This document shows, piece after piece, positions 1 through 8,136 of a stretch of DNA of 64,000 nt. Each line of letters opens with the position of its first letter. Position 1 is the first letter of the stretch. Below the pieces are notes generated by a model. The model did no database searches, had not been told where the DNA came from, and saw only the letters and a program-made list of their open reading frames with translations. This stretch comes from Salipiger bermudensis HTCC2601 (lineage in GTDB: Bacteria; Pseudomonadota; Alphaproteobacteria; Rhodobacterales; Rhodobacteraceae). Location: contig NZ_DS022276.1 of NCBI RefSeq assembly GCF_000153725.1, positions 2,776,853 to 2,840,852 of the forward strand, written 5' to 3'. The translations under genes were made by a program, and so were the position numbers.

Positions 1-2
1 AC

Positions 3-644
3 GAGAGCGAGCGGCTGGTCGGCGTGATCACCATCGACGATGCCATGTCGGTTCTTGATGAAGAGCACGAGGAGGACATCCTGCGCCTCGCCGGTGTCGG
101 CGAGGAGAGCCGGCTGTCGGACGGCACGGTCGAGACGGTGCGGCAGCGCCTGCCGTGGCTCGCGGTGAACCTCGCGACGGCGGTGCTGGCCTCGTTGGTC
201 ATCGCGCAGTTCGAGGACGTGCTGGCGACGGTGGTGGCGTTGGCGGTGCTGATGCCGATCGTGGCCTCCATGGGGGGCAACGCGGGCACGCAGGCGCTGA
301 CGGTGGCGGTGCGTTCGCTGGCCACCAAGGACCTGACCTCCAGCAACGTCTGGCGCATCATCCTGCGCGAGCTGTCGGTGGGGCTGGTGAACGGGATCTG
401 TTTCGCTGTGGTCATGGGGGTGCTGGCGCTGCTCTGGTTCGGCTCGCCGGTGCTCGGGGGCGTGATCGCGGTGGCGATGATCATCAACCTGGTCGTCGCG
501 GGGTTGGCCGGCATCGGGGTGCCGGTGGTGCTGGAACGCTTCGGTGTCGACCCGGCGCTTGCCTCGGGCACCTTCGTGACCACGGTCACCGACGTGGTGG
601 GCTTCTTCGCCTTCCTCGGCCTCGCGTCGGCGGTGCTGCTGTGA
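3..644 (+). CDS. mgtE: MgtE-family magnesium transporter, C-terminal part (5' truncated)
   Basis: The reading frame is open from base 3, so the gene begins before the window. It starts with the last residues of a CBS domain (VGVITIDDAM), which in MgtE senses cytosolic Mg. The membrane domain that follows carries family hallmarks: PWLAVNL at the first helix, MPIVASMGGNAGTQ in the pore region, and a final DPALASGTFVTTVTD helix where MgtE coordinates Mg. Five hydrophobic segments are visible, as expected for the MgtE channel. The protein mediates Mg (possibly Co) influx through the inner membrane. Its stop overlaps the GTG start of the next gene by three bases, so the two are probably co-translated. 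The N-domain cannot be assessed. Confidence 0.92.
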   Translation, partial: ESERLVGVITIDDAMSVLDEEHEEDILRLAGVGEESRLSDGTVETVRQRLPWLAVNLATAVLASLVIAQFEDVLATVVALAVLMPIVASMGGNAGTQALTVAVRSLATKDLTSSNVWRIILRELSVGLVNGICFAVVMGVLALLWFGSPVLGGVIAVAMIINLVVAGLAGIGVPVVLERFGVDPALASGTFVTTVTDVVGFFAFLGLASAVLL

Positions 645-1207
645 GCGAGGCGGCTCTGGCCGAGGTCAAGGCGGCGGCCCGCAAGGCCGCCTTCGCGCGG
701 CGCAAGGCGGCGCATGAGGCCGATGCCGGCGCCGGGGCAGGGCGGCTCTCGGAGCTCTTGGCGGGCCATCGCGGCGTGCCGCTGGCGGGCTACCTGCCGA
801 TCCGCAGCGAGATCGATCCCCGCCCGGCGATGGCCGAGGCCTCGGCCTATGGGCCCGTGGCGGTGCCGGTGATCGAGGCCGCCGGCCAGCCGTTGCGCTT
901 CGCGCTCTGGGAGCCTGAGATGCCGCTGGTGCCGGGTCCGTTCGGTGCCATGGTCCCGGAGGCGCCCGAGTTCGTCACCCCCGAGATCCTGATCGTGCCG
1001 CTGGTGGCCTTCACCCGTGCCGGCGCCCGCCTGGGCTATGGCGGCGGCTTCTACGACCGCACGCTGGCGGGGCTGCGCGGGCAGGGCGCGGCACTGGCGA
1101 TCGGCTTCGCCTACGGCGCGCAGGAAGCCGAGACCCTGCCACTCGATCCGTTCGACCAGCCGCTCGACCTGATCGTCACCGAAACCGAGGTGATCTCTCC
1201 GATCTGA
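641..1207 (+). CDS. 5-formyltetrahydrofolate cyclo-ligase
   Basis: A 188-residue protein, the usual length for the family. It converts 5-formyl-THF to 5,10-methenyl-THF with ATP, recycling a dead-end folate. Visible motifs are RSEIDPRPAM in the N-terminal half (substrate and ATP contacts) and the signature LGYGGGFYDRTL near residues 127-138. A basic N-terminus (KAAARKAAFARRKAA) is typical. The GTG start at 641 overlaps the mgtE stop; an open frame continues upstream but only as a shadow of mgtE, so the coupled GTG is preferred. The rest of the transcript after 1207 carries no further gene before dps. Confidence 0.93.
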   Translation: MSEAALAEVKAAARKAAFARRKAAHEADAGAGAGRLSELLAGHRGVPLAGYLPIRSEIDPRPAMAEASAYGPVAVPVIEAAGQPLRFALWEPEMPLVPGPFGAMVPEAPEFVTPEILIVPLVAFTRAGARLGYGGGFYDRTLAGLRGQGAALAIGFAYGAQEAETLPLDPFDQPLDLIVTETEVISPI

Positions 1208-1319
1208 CGGAACCCGCGCGGCGGTCGCGACGTTGACAGACCGAAGCCCGGGTCCGCCCGGGGGCGCCCCCTCCACACACCCGGGTGCCATCCCCTGTTG
1301 ACGACTAGGAGTGAGAGAT

Positions 1320-1805
1320 ATGCCGCAGAATTTTGTTCCCTTCCTGAGCGAAAACGCCCGCACCGAGATGATCGGCGTCCTCAATGATCGTCTTGCCGAC
1401 ACCATCGATCTGTCGCACGCGGTGAAGCAGGCGCACTGGAACCTCAAGGGCACCGGTTTCATCGGTGTGCACGAGCTGCTCGACGACGTCACTGCCCACC
1501 TGCGCGAAGGATCGGACATGATGGCCGAGCGCGTGGCGATGATGGGCGGTCTGGCGCAGGGCACCACCCAGACCGTGGCCGAGAAGAGCTCGCTCGAACC
1601 CTATCCCACCGAGCTGGTTTCGGTCGAGGACCACGTTCAGGCCCTCGTGAGCCGCTTCAACGACTACACCGTGAAGCTGCGCCAAGCCATGGAAGCCGCC
1701 GACGAGGCTGGCGATGAAGACACTGCCGACCTTCTGACCGAGGTCAGCCGCAACGCCGAGAAGGACGCCTGGTTCATCGGCTCGAACAGCGCCAAGGCCG
1801 CCTGA
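1320..1805 (+). CDS. dps: Dps-family DNA-binding ferritin-like protein
   Basis: A 161-residue four-helix protein of the Dps/bacterioferritin-like group. Dps dodecamers oxidise and store Fe(II) with H2O2 and coat DNA under oxidative stress. The ferroxidase helix is visible as AHWNLKG, followed by HELLDDV with the conserved His, Asp and Glu ligands. The C-terminal residues FIGSNSAKAA are short and lack a long basic tail, so DNA binding may rely on the N-terminus. ATG at 1320 is chosen because TAGGAG lies about 7 bases upstream; an in-frame GTG at 1311 overlaps that ribosome site. The gene is monocistronic, ending in a strong terminator. Confidence 0.94.
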   Translation: MPQNFVPFLSENARTEMIGVLNDRLADTIDLSHAVKQAHWNLKGTGFIGVHELLDDVTAHLREGSDMMAERVAMMGGLAQGTTQTVAEKSSLEPYPTELVSVEDHVQALVSRFNDYTVKLRQAMEAADEAGDEDTADLLTEVSRNAEKDAWFIGSNSAKAA

Positions 1806-1836
1806 TCCCGGCGAGCCCAACCGTCCGGCACTGAAA

Positions 1837-1866
1837 AAAGGGCGCTCCCGCAACGGAGCGCCCTTT
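1837..1866 (+). terminator. Rho-independent terminator after dps
   Basis: Perfect 12-bp stem AAAGGGCGCTCC / GGAGCGCCCTTT around a 6-base loop, beginning 31 bases after the dps stop. The A-rich left flank and T-rich right flank suit termination in both directions. Confidence 0.9.
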
Positions 1867-1934
1867 GCCATGCAGCAGGACGGCGCGCGCCGGCCCGCCA
1901 CCGGGCCCGAAGGCCGTCATCCAGCGCGTCCCCC

Positions 1935-1999
1935 GTCTTCTCTGGTTCTAAAATACCTCGGGGGAGTCGCAGCTTTGCTGCGACGGGGGCAGCGCCCCC
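1935..1999 (+). repeat. Composite intergenic repeat, copy A (box + two hairpins)
   Basis: A conserved box (TCTTCTCTGGTTC then AAAATACCTCGGGGG, 1936-1964) is followed by a hairpin with arms GTCGCAGC/GCTGCGAC (1966-1984) and then a hairpin GGGGGC-AGC-GCCCCC (1985-1999). The same order occurs at 5056-5119 and 31048-31113. It lies between the convergent dps and purD genes. Function unknown; it could be a bidirectional 3'-end element or a structured RNA. Confidence 0.75.
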
Positions 2000-2070
2000 G
2001 AGCTTCATGATCGTCAAGCTCTACGCGACGGGGACATACCTCTGAGCAGTTCAGCCCGAAGCGCGCGCCC

Positions 2071-3333
2071 TCAGAGCGCCCGCCAGCCGATGTCGCGCCG
2101 GCAGAACCCCTCCGGCCAGTCGACCCCGTCCACCAGCGCGTAGGCGCGCTCCGCGGCTTCGGCCAGCGTCGCGCCGCGCGCCGTTGCGTTGAGCACTCGA
2201 CCGCCGCTGGCCACCACCTTGCCGTCCTTCTTCGAGGTCCCGGCGTGGAACATCTGGTGGAAGCTGTCCTCGGTCAGCCCGTCGAGCCCGCCGATCACCG
2301 TGCCCTTCTCGTAGGATCCCGGGTAGCCCTCGGCGGCCAGCACCACGGTCATGGCGTGATCGTCGGCCCAGGTCACCTGCGCCTCCGCCAGACGCCCCTC
2401 GGCGCAGGCATGGATCAGGTCGAGCGCCTGCGCGCCCAGACGCATCATCAGCACCTGGCATTCCGGGTCGCCGAAGCGGACGTTGTACTCGACCAGCCGC
2501 GGCTGGCCGTTCTCGATCATCAGCCCGGCATAGAGCACGCCGGAATAGGGCGTGCCGCGCCGCGCCATCTCGCGCATGGTGGGCTTCACGATCTCCTCGA
2601 GCGCCTTCTCGGCCACTGCGTCCGACAGCACCGGGGCAGGGGAGTAGGCGCCCATGCCGCCGGTGTTCGGCCCGGTATCGCCTTCGCCGACGCGCTTGTG
2701 GTCCTGCGCGGTGCCGATCGGCAGCACGTCCTCGCCATCGACCAGCAGGAAGAAGCTGGCTTCCTCGCCGGTCATGAACTCCTCGATCACCACCTCGGCC
2801 CCGGCGCCCCCGAAGGCGCCGCCGAACATGTCGTCGATGGCGGCCTCCGCCGCTTCCACGGTCTCGGCGATGATGACGCCCTTGCCGGCGGCAAGCCCGT
2901 CCGCCTTGACCACGATCGGCGCGCCTTGGTCACGCACGTAGGCCTTCGCGGCCTCCGCATCGGTGAAATGCCCGTAGGCCGCGGTGGGCGCCTTCGCGGC
3001 GTCGCAGATTTCCTTGGTGAAGCTCTTCGAGGCCTCGAGCTCGGCGGCGGCCTTCGAGGGGCCGAAGACCGGGAAGCCCGCGTCGCGCAGCGCGTCGGCC
3101 ACGCCGGCGGCCAGCGGCGCCTCGGGGCCGATGATGATCAGGTCGATGGCGTTCTCGCCGGAGAACTCGACCACCGCGCCGCCATCCTCGATGTCGAGCG
3201 AGGCGCATTCGGCGATCTGCGCGATGCCGGCATTGCCCGGCGCCACGATCAGCTTGTCGCATTTGGGGTTCTGCATCACCGCCCAGGCCAGCGCGTGCTC
3301 CCGTCCGCCGCCACCGAGAATGAGAATGTTCAT
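2071..3333 (-). CDS. purD: Phosphoribosylamine--glycine ligase (GARS)
   Basis: A 420-residue ATP-grasp enzyme catalysing the second step of de novo purine synthesis: ribosylamine-5-P + glycine + ATP to GAR. The N-terminal Rossmann-like motif LGGGGREHALAW and the GPEAPL loop near residue 73 are characteristic. The ATP-grasp core has KADGLAAGKGV and the Mg site around EYNVRFGDPECQ. Length matches the family. ATG at 3333 gives the canonical MNILILGGGG N-terminus; the open frame upstream runs into the divergent xseA promoter region and is not used. The gene is convergent with dps and divergent from xseA, with 163 bases between start codons. Confidence 0.97.
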   Translation of the reverse strand: MNILILGGGGREHALAWAVMQNPKCDKLIVAPGNAGIAQIAECASLDIEDGGAVVEFSGENAIDLIIIGPEAPLAAGVADALRDAGFPVFGPSKAAAELEASKSFTKEICDAAKAPTAAYGHFTDAEAAKAYVRDQGAPIVVKADGLAAGKGVIIAETVEAAEAAIDDMFGGAFGGAGAEVVIEEFMTGEEASFFLLVDGEDVLPIGTAQDHKRVGEGDTGPNTGGMGAYSPAPVLSDAVAEKALEEIVKPTMREMARRGTPYSGVLYAGLMIENGQPRLVEYNVRFGDPECQVLMMRLGAQALDLIHACAEGRLAEAQVTWADDHAMTVVLAAEGYPGSYEKGTVIGGLDGLTEDSFHQMFHAGTSKKDGKVVASGGRVLNATARGATLAEAAERAYALVDGVDWPEGFCRRDIGWRAL

Positions 3334-3496
3334 GTCCGAAACCCCTTCCGCTTGGTTCTTTCGCCGTCCTAGCCCCGGCTCCGCAAGCGCGCAAGACGCG
3401 GCGGCGCCGCGCGCGCCGGCAAACCGCCCCTCGCGGGCGCGAAATCGCGCTTGGAAGGCATTTTCTTCCCCGTGCCGCGCCGCTAGTCTGCGCCAC

Positions 3497-5029
3497 ATGG
3501 ATCTTCTCGACGACGACACCGGCAACACCCCCGAATTTTCCGTCTCCGAACTCTCGGGGGCGGTCAAACGCACGATCGAGGGCGAGTTCGGCCATGTTCG
3601 CGTGAAGGGCGAGGTCGGGCGGGTGTCGCGGCCGCGCTCGGGCCATATCTACCTCGACCTCAAGGATGACCGCTCGGTGATCTCCGGCGTGGTCTGGAAG
3701 GGCGTGTCGGCGCGGCTCGAGACCCAGCCCGAGGAGGGCATGGAGGTGGTCGCCACCGGGCGCCTCACCACCTTCCCGGGCCAGTCCAAGTACCAGATCG
3801 TCATCGAGGACATCCGCCCGGCCGGGCTCGGCGCGCTGATGGCGATGCTCGAGAAGCGCAAGGCGCAACTGCAGGCCGAAGGTCTCTTCGATCCCGCCCG
3901 CAAACAACCCTTGCCTTACCTGCCCGAGATCATCGGGGTGGTGACCTCGCCCTCGGGCGCAGTGATCCGCGACATCCTGCATCGTCTGCGCGACCGCTTT
4001 CCGCGCAAGGTGCTGATCTGGCCGGTGGCGGTGCAGGGCAAGTCCTGCGCCCCCGAGGTCGCCCGCGCCATCGAAGGCTTCAACGCGCTCAGCCCGGGTG
4101 GTGCGATGCCGCGGCCCGACCTGCTGATCGTCGCCCGCGGTGGAGGCTCGGTGGAGGATCTCTGGGGCTTCAACGAAGAGATCGTGGCGCGCGCCGCCGC
4201 CGCCTCCGACATCCCGCTGATCTCTGCCGTGGGGCACGAGACCGACACCACGCTGATCGATTACGTCTCGGACCGCCGTGCGCCGACCCCGTCCGCCGCC
4301 GCCGAGATTGCCGTGCCGGTGCGGATGGAGCTGCTGGGCTGGACCGGCGAGGCCGGCGCCCGCATGACCCGTGCCATGGGCCAGCGCATCGAGCTGCGCA
4401 GCCAACGCCTGCGCGATCTCTCCCGCGCGCTGCCGCGGGCCGAAACCCTGCTCGATCAGCCGCGCCAGCGCCTCGACCTGCTGGGCGAGCGCCTGCCGCG
4501 CGGCCTGATCCGCGGCACCGAGCAGCGCCGCGTCGTCCTGTCCGATGCGGCGGGCGCGCTGCGCCCCTCGCTTCTGTCGCGGGTTATCGCCCATGGTCGC
4601 GAATCCTTGGGCCGCCGCACCGACCGCCTGTCGCTGCGCCCCATCGAGCGCGAGATGCGCCAGGGCCGCGAGCGCCTCGCCACGCTGACCCGCCGCCTCG
4701 ACGAGGCCGGCACCCGCCGCCTCGAGACCCCGCGGGGCACGCTCGACGGGCTCACGCGCTTGCTTGAGACGCTGAGCTACAAGGGCACGCTGCAACGCGG
4801 CTACGCGGTGGTGCGCAGCGGCGAGAACGAGATCCTGACCCGTAAGTCCGCAGCCGAGGCTGCCGCCTCGCTCGAGATCGAGTTCGCCGATGGCCGCCTG
4901 TCGCTCGGCGCCCCGGGCGCGGCCTCCGCCCCGGCCAGCGCCCCGACCTCTGCGGCCAGGTCCAAACCCGCCGCGGCGCGCCAGAAACGCAAGCCCACCG
5001 ACACACCGGACCAAGGCAGCCTGTTCTGA
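3497..5029 (+). CDS. xseA: Exodeoxyribonuclease VII large subunit
   Basis: A 510-residue XseA, the catalytic subunit of the ExoVII single-strand exonuclease, which acts with several XseB subunits. An N-terminal OB-fold covers about residues 20-115 (SVSELSGAVKRTIEGEF, HIYLDLKDD). The catalytic domain follows with PSGAVIRDILHR, RGGGSVEDLWGFNEE and GHETDTTLIDYVSDRRAPTP, all diagnostic. A long charged helical segment and a C-terminal Ala/Lys-rich tail end in GSLF, where XseA proteins commonly end. The ATG at 3497 places the start of the OB-fold correctly; the upstream extension is antisense to purD. xseB is not adjacent. Confidence 0.96.
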   Translation: MDLLDDDTGNTPEFSVSELSGAVKRTIEGEFGHVRVKGEVGRVSRPRSGHIYLDLKDDRSVISGVVWKGVSARLETQPEEGMEVVATGRLTTFPGQSKYQIVIEDIRPAGLGALMAMLEKRKAQLQAEGLFDPARKQPLPYLPEIIGVVTSPSGAVIRDILHRLRDRFPRKVLIWPVAVQGKSCAPEVARAIEGFNALSPGGAMPRPDLLIVARGGGSVEDLWGFNEEIVARAAAASDIPLISAVGHETDTTLIDYVSDRRAPTPSAAAEIAVPVRMELLGWTGEAGARMTRAMGQRIELRSQRLRDLSRALPRAETLLDQPRQRLDLLGERLPRGLIRGTEQRRVVLSDAAGALRPSLLSRVIAHGRESLGRRTDRLSLRPIEREMRQGRERLATLTRRLDEAGTRRLETPRGTLDGLTRLLETLSYKGTLQRGYAVVRSGENEILTRKSAAEAAASLEIEFADGRLSLGAPGAASAPASAPTSAARSKPAAARQKRKPTDTPDQGSLF

Positions 5030-5055
5030 GCCCGAGGGCCGGTCACGGCGCCCCT

Positions 5056-5119
5056 GTCTTCTCTGGTTGAAAAATACCTCGGGGGAGGCCGCGCTCGCGC
5101 GGACGGGGGCAGCGCCCCC
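5056..5119 (+). repeat. Composite intergenic repeat, copy B (box + two hairpins)
   Basis: The same conserved box as copy A (TCTTCTCTGGTTG then AAAATACCTCGGGGG), then a first hairpin whose arms differ in sequence (CCGCGC/GCGCGG, 5089-5102), then the invariant GGGGGC-AGC-GCCCCC hairpin (5105-5119). It sits between convergent genes and ends directly at the stop codon of the minus-strand gene at 5120. Confidence 0.75.
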
Positions 5120-5515
5120 TCAGACCCCGATCTCGGGGCCGAGGCACATCATCGGGGCCTCGTCCTGACGCGCCTCGTAGAGCACCGTGCTTTCGGGGTC
5201 GTTCTCGAACACCGCCCTGAGCCCCGAGCCCTCGCGGAAAAAGCTCCAGCATTGCGGGGTCGGTTGGTCGTCGTAGACGAAGCAGATCTGTCCTGCGTCC
5301 TCGTACCAGAGGCCGTCCTTGCACTTGCCGTCAAGGAAGGACCAGCGCACGCGGCGGTCGGGGAGGTATTCCTCGACCCCGTAGGCGCTGCCGGCGAGCC
5401 CGAAATACAGCGTCTTGCCGAGGGTGTAGCGCTCGAACTCGGCGCCGCTCATCGGCTCGGCGGCGAGGCCGGGCAGGGGCAGGCACATGAGGAGGAGCAG
5501 GAGGATCTGGCGCAT
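5120..5515 (-). CDS. Small secreted protein of unknown function
   Basis: A 131-residue protein with a clear Sec signal peptide (MRQILLLLLMCLPLPGLAA, cleavage about residue 19). The mature part contains four cysteines and patterns such as YTLGKTLYF, RRVRWSFLDGKCKDG and QPTPQCWSFF. This resembles a recurrent Rhodobacteraceae periplasmic family without assigned function. ATG at 5515 is preferred over an upstream in-frame ATG at 5557 because it places the signal peptide at the N-terminus. The gene has no same-strand partner; it ends against repeat copy B. Confidence 0.75.
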   Translation of the reverse strand: MRQILLLLLMCLPLPGLAAEPMSGAEFERYTLGKTLYFGLAGSAYGVEEYLPDRRVRWSFLDGKCKDGLWYEDAGQICFVYDDQPTPQCWSFFREGSGLRAVFENDPESTVLYEARQDEAPMMCLGPEIGV

Positions 5516-5681
5516 GGTCCAACCCTGCCAGAGCTTGCGCGCCCGGGGAAGGGGCATGCGCCATCAGGTTGGCCAATCCGAGCGAAAATATCGGGTTTGA
5601 CTGCGCCCGAGCCAAGCAAAAGACTCGGGATTTGAAGGCTGAGTAATTCTATCAACCATATGAATTCATTGAAGAAAAATC

Positions 5682-5710
5682 TTGACGGTCTGGCCGGGAG
5701 CACCTATCTA
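5682..5710 (+). promoter_or_regulatory. Putative sigma70-type promoter for the four-Cys protein gene
   Basis: TTGACG at 5682-5687 is followed after 17 bases by TATCTA at 5705-5710, in a locally AT-rich stretch about 95 bases before the gene start at 5804. The -35 is good and the -10 is weak; alphaproteobacterial promoters tolerate this. Confidence 0.45.
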
Positions 5711-5803
5711 ACACTCAACGCCAGCCAGCCACGCACCCAGCGAAACGCCCGGTCCGCAGCCCGCCAGCGATTTTCCCGATTTTGCCCCGGAAGGAGTCCA
5801 GCC

Positions 5804-6001
5804 ATGGCCACTGCAGCCTGCAAGACCTGTGCATTCTACGAAGATCACGTCGCCAACGATGCCCACACGCTCGACGATGCGGGCCTGTGCCGCGCCAACC
5901 CGCCGGTGAGCCAGACCCAGCCCGACAGCCGCGGCCTGTGGCCGGTGGTCAATGCCACCGACTGGTGCGGCAAGTTCGCCACCGGCTTTGCGGCCGAGTG
6001 A
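5804..6001 (+). CDS. Four-cysteine mini-protein, putative metal or Fe-S binder
   Basis: A 65-residue protein with cysteines at 6, 9, 29 and 55 (CKTC, GLC, DWCG), spaced so that they could hold one metal ion or Fe-S cluster. The pattern CxxC...C-x-x-PP...WPxV...DxCG is similar to that of the small subunits of benzylsuccinate synthase-type enzymes and to HiPIP-like mini-proteins, but no radical enzyme is nearby. A strong ribosome site AAGGAG lies 7 bases before the ATG. A promoter is visible upstream and no partner gene is on the same strand. Function unknown; a small redox or zinc protein is the best guess. Confidence 0.8.
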   Translation: MATAACKTCAFYEDHVANDAHTLDDAGLCRANPPVSQTQPDSRGLWPVVNATDWCGKFATGFAAE

Positions 6002-6070
6002 GGCCGCAGCGCCTTTCATGACATACGGCAACGGGGCGGGCCATCGCGGCCCGCCCCGTTGCGTTTGGCC

Positions 6071-7102
6071 TCAGGCGCCGCTCCAGCGCCGGGCGCGGCG
6101 ATCCATCAGGCGCCGCCAGACCGGCGGAATGAGGGCGAGCACCGCCATGACTGGCAGCGCGTGCGGCAGGATCGGCATCGCATCCCGGTCGATCTCGAGC
6201 CCCGGATAGGGGCGGGCCGGGCGGGCATGGTGGTCGGAATGGCGCGGGGCGTTCAGCATCAGCGCCGAGGAGGCCGGCATCGGGGCGTTCCAGCTGTGCT
6301 GCGGCCCCACCGGCTCACGCCGCCCCGGGGCCAGCTCCCGCCGCCGCAGCCCGTAGTGCTGCACGTAATCCGACAGCAGAAGCTGCGCCTGCGCGTAGGC
6401 GCAAAGCCCGAACAGCGCCAGCATCCCGGCGCCGCCCGCCAGCAACCATGCCAGGCCCAGCGACAGCACCGCGCCACCTGCATAGATCCCATAGGGATGA
6501 AGCCCTCGGCGCGATGAGGCGCGGCGGCGCAGCGCGGTCTCGGCGCGTAGTCCCTGCCGGAAGCTGCCGATCCAGGCGCGTGGCGCGAAGGCGTAGTAGC
6601 TCTGTCCCAGCGGCGCCGAATTGGGGTCGGCATCGGTGGCCGCATGCACGTGATGCACCCGCAGGTGCGCCGAGACGTGGTGGCCGAAAAGCAACGAGGA
6701 ATAGACCGCGATGCCCAGTCGGCGCAGCCGGCGGTCTGGGCGGTGGATCAGCTCGTGGGCGTTCGAGTTGCCGACCTGCCCGAGAAACAGCGACAGCGCG
6801 AAGAACAGCGCCACGCGGGCTGTCGCGTCGTGCCCGCCGCCGCCGGAGATGGCCCAGACCCCGCCGTAGAGCAGCGGAAAGTGCAGCAGCCCCAGCGCAA
6901 CGGCAAGCCCGTCCCCGGCGGGAAATTCCTCACCCGGATGGTCCGGGGCCGCGAGTGCGGTCAGCTTGTCCAGCGCGAACACCCCGACGGTGATCCCGAG
7001 CAGCGCCGCCAGCGCCCAGACATCGCTCCACGCCCCGTTCGAGACGATCGTCGCGCCGAGGAGCGCCGCCATTGTCAGTGTCGCGAACGCGAAACGCGCC
7101 AT
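6071..7102 (-). CDS. AlkB-like integral-membrane di-iron monooxygenase
   Basis: A 343-residue membrane protein of the fatty-acid hydroxylase/alkane monooxygenase superfamily. The three histidine clusters that bind the di-iron centre are present: HELIH, H-LRVHHVH-ATDADPNSA, and RHSDHHARPARPYPGLE. About six membrane segments are visible, and QHYGL matches alkane hydroxylases. It probably hydroxylates medium-chain alkanes or a related hydrophobic substrate and needs rubredoxin and reductase, neither of which is adjacent. It is somewhat shorter than classical AlkB (about 400). The ATG at 7102 has AGAGGA 7 bases upstream; an in-frame TTG at 7117 is less likely. It lies 25 bases behind the transglycosylase gene, so co-transcription is likely. 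Substrate uncertain. Confidence 0.85.
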   Translation of the reverse strand: MARFAFATLTMAALLGATIVSNGAWSDVWALAALLGITVGVFALDKLTALAAPDHPGEEFPAGDGLAVALGLLHFPLLYGGVWAISGGGGHDATARVALFFALSLFLGQVGNSNAHELIHRPDRRLRRLGIAVYSSLLFGHHVSAHLRVHHVHAATDADPNSAPLGQSYYAFAPRAWIGSFRQGLRAETALRRRASSRRGLHPYGIYAGGAVLSLGLAWLLAGGAGMLALFGLCAYAQAQLLLSDYVQHYGLRRRELAPGRREPVGPQHSWNAPMPASSALMLNAPRHSDHHARPARPYPGLEIDRDAMPILPHALPVMAVLALIPPVWRRLMDRRARRWSGA

Positions 7103-7127
7103 CTGTCGTCCTCTCAACCGTCACGCC

Positions 7128-8036
7128 TCAGGAATTGCTGAACACGGCGCAGGTGCAGCCGCTTTTCTTGAGCCGCGCGCAGAGCTGGAACGCCTCGCCG
7201 CGGTCGCGCCGTCCGATCCGCGCCATCCAGTAACCGCCCTTGGGGCTGGCGCGGCTCTTCTGCCAGACGAGGTCGGGCTCCTCGCCCCGCACGAGCGAGG
7301 GGCAGATCCGCGTACGGTCGCGATATTGCGACAGCGCGCGGGTCTTCGTGGTGCCATAGGCCAGCTGCACCCCCCACGGCGCGAGGCGGGGTTCGGGCTC
7401 GGGATAGGCGGTGAGGCGGCGGTCCCGCGCCAGCTCGAAGCACGCCTCGGCGAAGGGCTTGCCGGGCTGCAGGCTGTAATCGTGGGCCTCGGGCGGGTCC
7501 TCGGCCCAGTCTTCCGCCGCGACACCGGTGATGATGCGCACATAGTCCACCGTCTCGCGGGGCAGGGCGGCAGTGCTGTCGGCCACCAGCGCCTCGGCCC
7601 GGCGCTCGCCGCCGTTATAGGCCACCGCCGCGAGGCCGGGATTGCCGAAGCGGCGGGCCAGTTCGCCAAGATACTCGGCGGAATATTCCATCGCTTCGGC
7701 GGGATTGTAGGGATCGACCAGCCCGCGCAGCTCGGCGGTGGAGGGGATGAACTGCGCGATCCCCTGCGCATTGGCATGGCTCAGCGCGTTGGGATCGAAG
7801 CGGCTTTCCTGCCAGAGGAGCCGGGCGAAGAAGCCCGGGTCGAGCCCGTGACGGGCGGCAAAATGGCCGATTGCCTGGCAGGTGTCGTGCACCGCATGGC
7901 TGGGACGGATGCACTGCACCGGCCCGAAGGCACCGGCCGAGCAGAGCGTGCCGGGCTCGTCCGGTGGCGGTGTCTGATCGGCCGCGAGCGGGCCGGTCAG
8001 GAAGAAAAGGGAGAACAGGATCGCGACACGCCACAT
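7128..8036 (-). CDS. Periplasmic lytic transglycosylase with C-terminal SPOR-like region
   Basis: A 302-residue protein starting with a signal peptide (MWRVAILFSLFFLTGPLAA). A SLT lysozyme-like domain covers about residues 55-160: the catalytic Glu is in LLWQESRFDPNALS, followed by NAQGIAQFIPSTA and VAYNGGERR, the standard SLT motifs. It cleaves the MurNAc-GlcNAc bond of peptidoglycan to anhydro-MurNAc. The C-terminal 80 residues (WQKSRASPKGGYWMARIG, ARLKKSGCTCAVF) look like a SPOR-type peptidoglycan-binding fold, suggesting recruitment to denuded septal glycan. Divergent from ftsY with 100 bases between starts. Confidence 0.9.
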   Translation of the reverse strand: MWRVAILFSLFFLTGPLAADQTPPPDEPGTLCSAGAFGPVQCIRPSHAVHDTCQAIGHFAARHGLDPGFFARLLWQESRFDPNALSHANAQGIAQFIPSTAELRGLVDPYNPAEAMEYSAEYLGELARRFGNPGLAAVAYNGGERRAEALVADSTAALPRETVDYVRIITGVAAEDWAEDPPEAHDYSLQPGKPFAEACFELARDRRLTAYPEPEPRLAPWGVQLAYGTTKTRALSQYRDRTRICPSLVRGEEPDLVWQKSRASPKGGYWMARIGRRDRGEAFQLCARLKKSGCTCAVFSNS

Positions 8037-8136
8037 GTGGTTCACTTGGCCTCGCGGGCCTGCGCAGGTCAACTCACACTTTTCACTGACGCCCGGGCGT
8101 ATTACTTGGGGAGCAGGTACAAAAGGGGTCCGCCAC

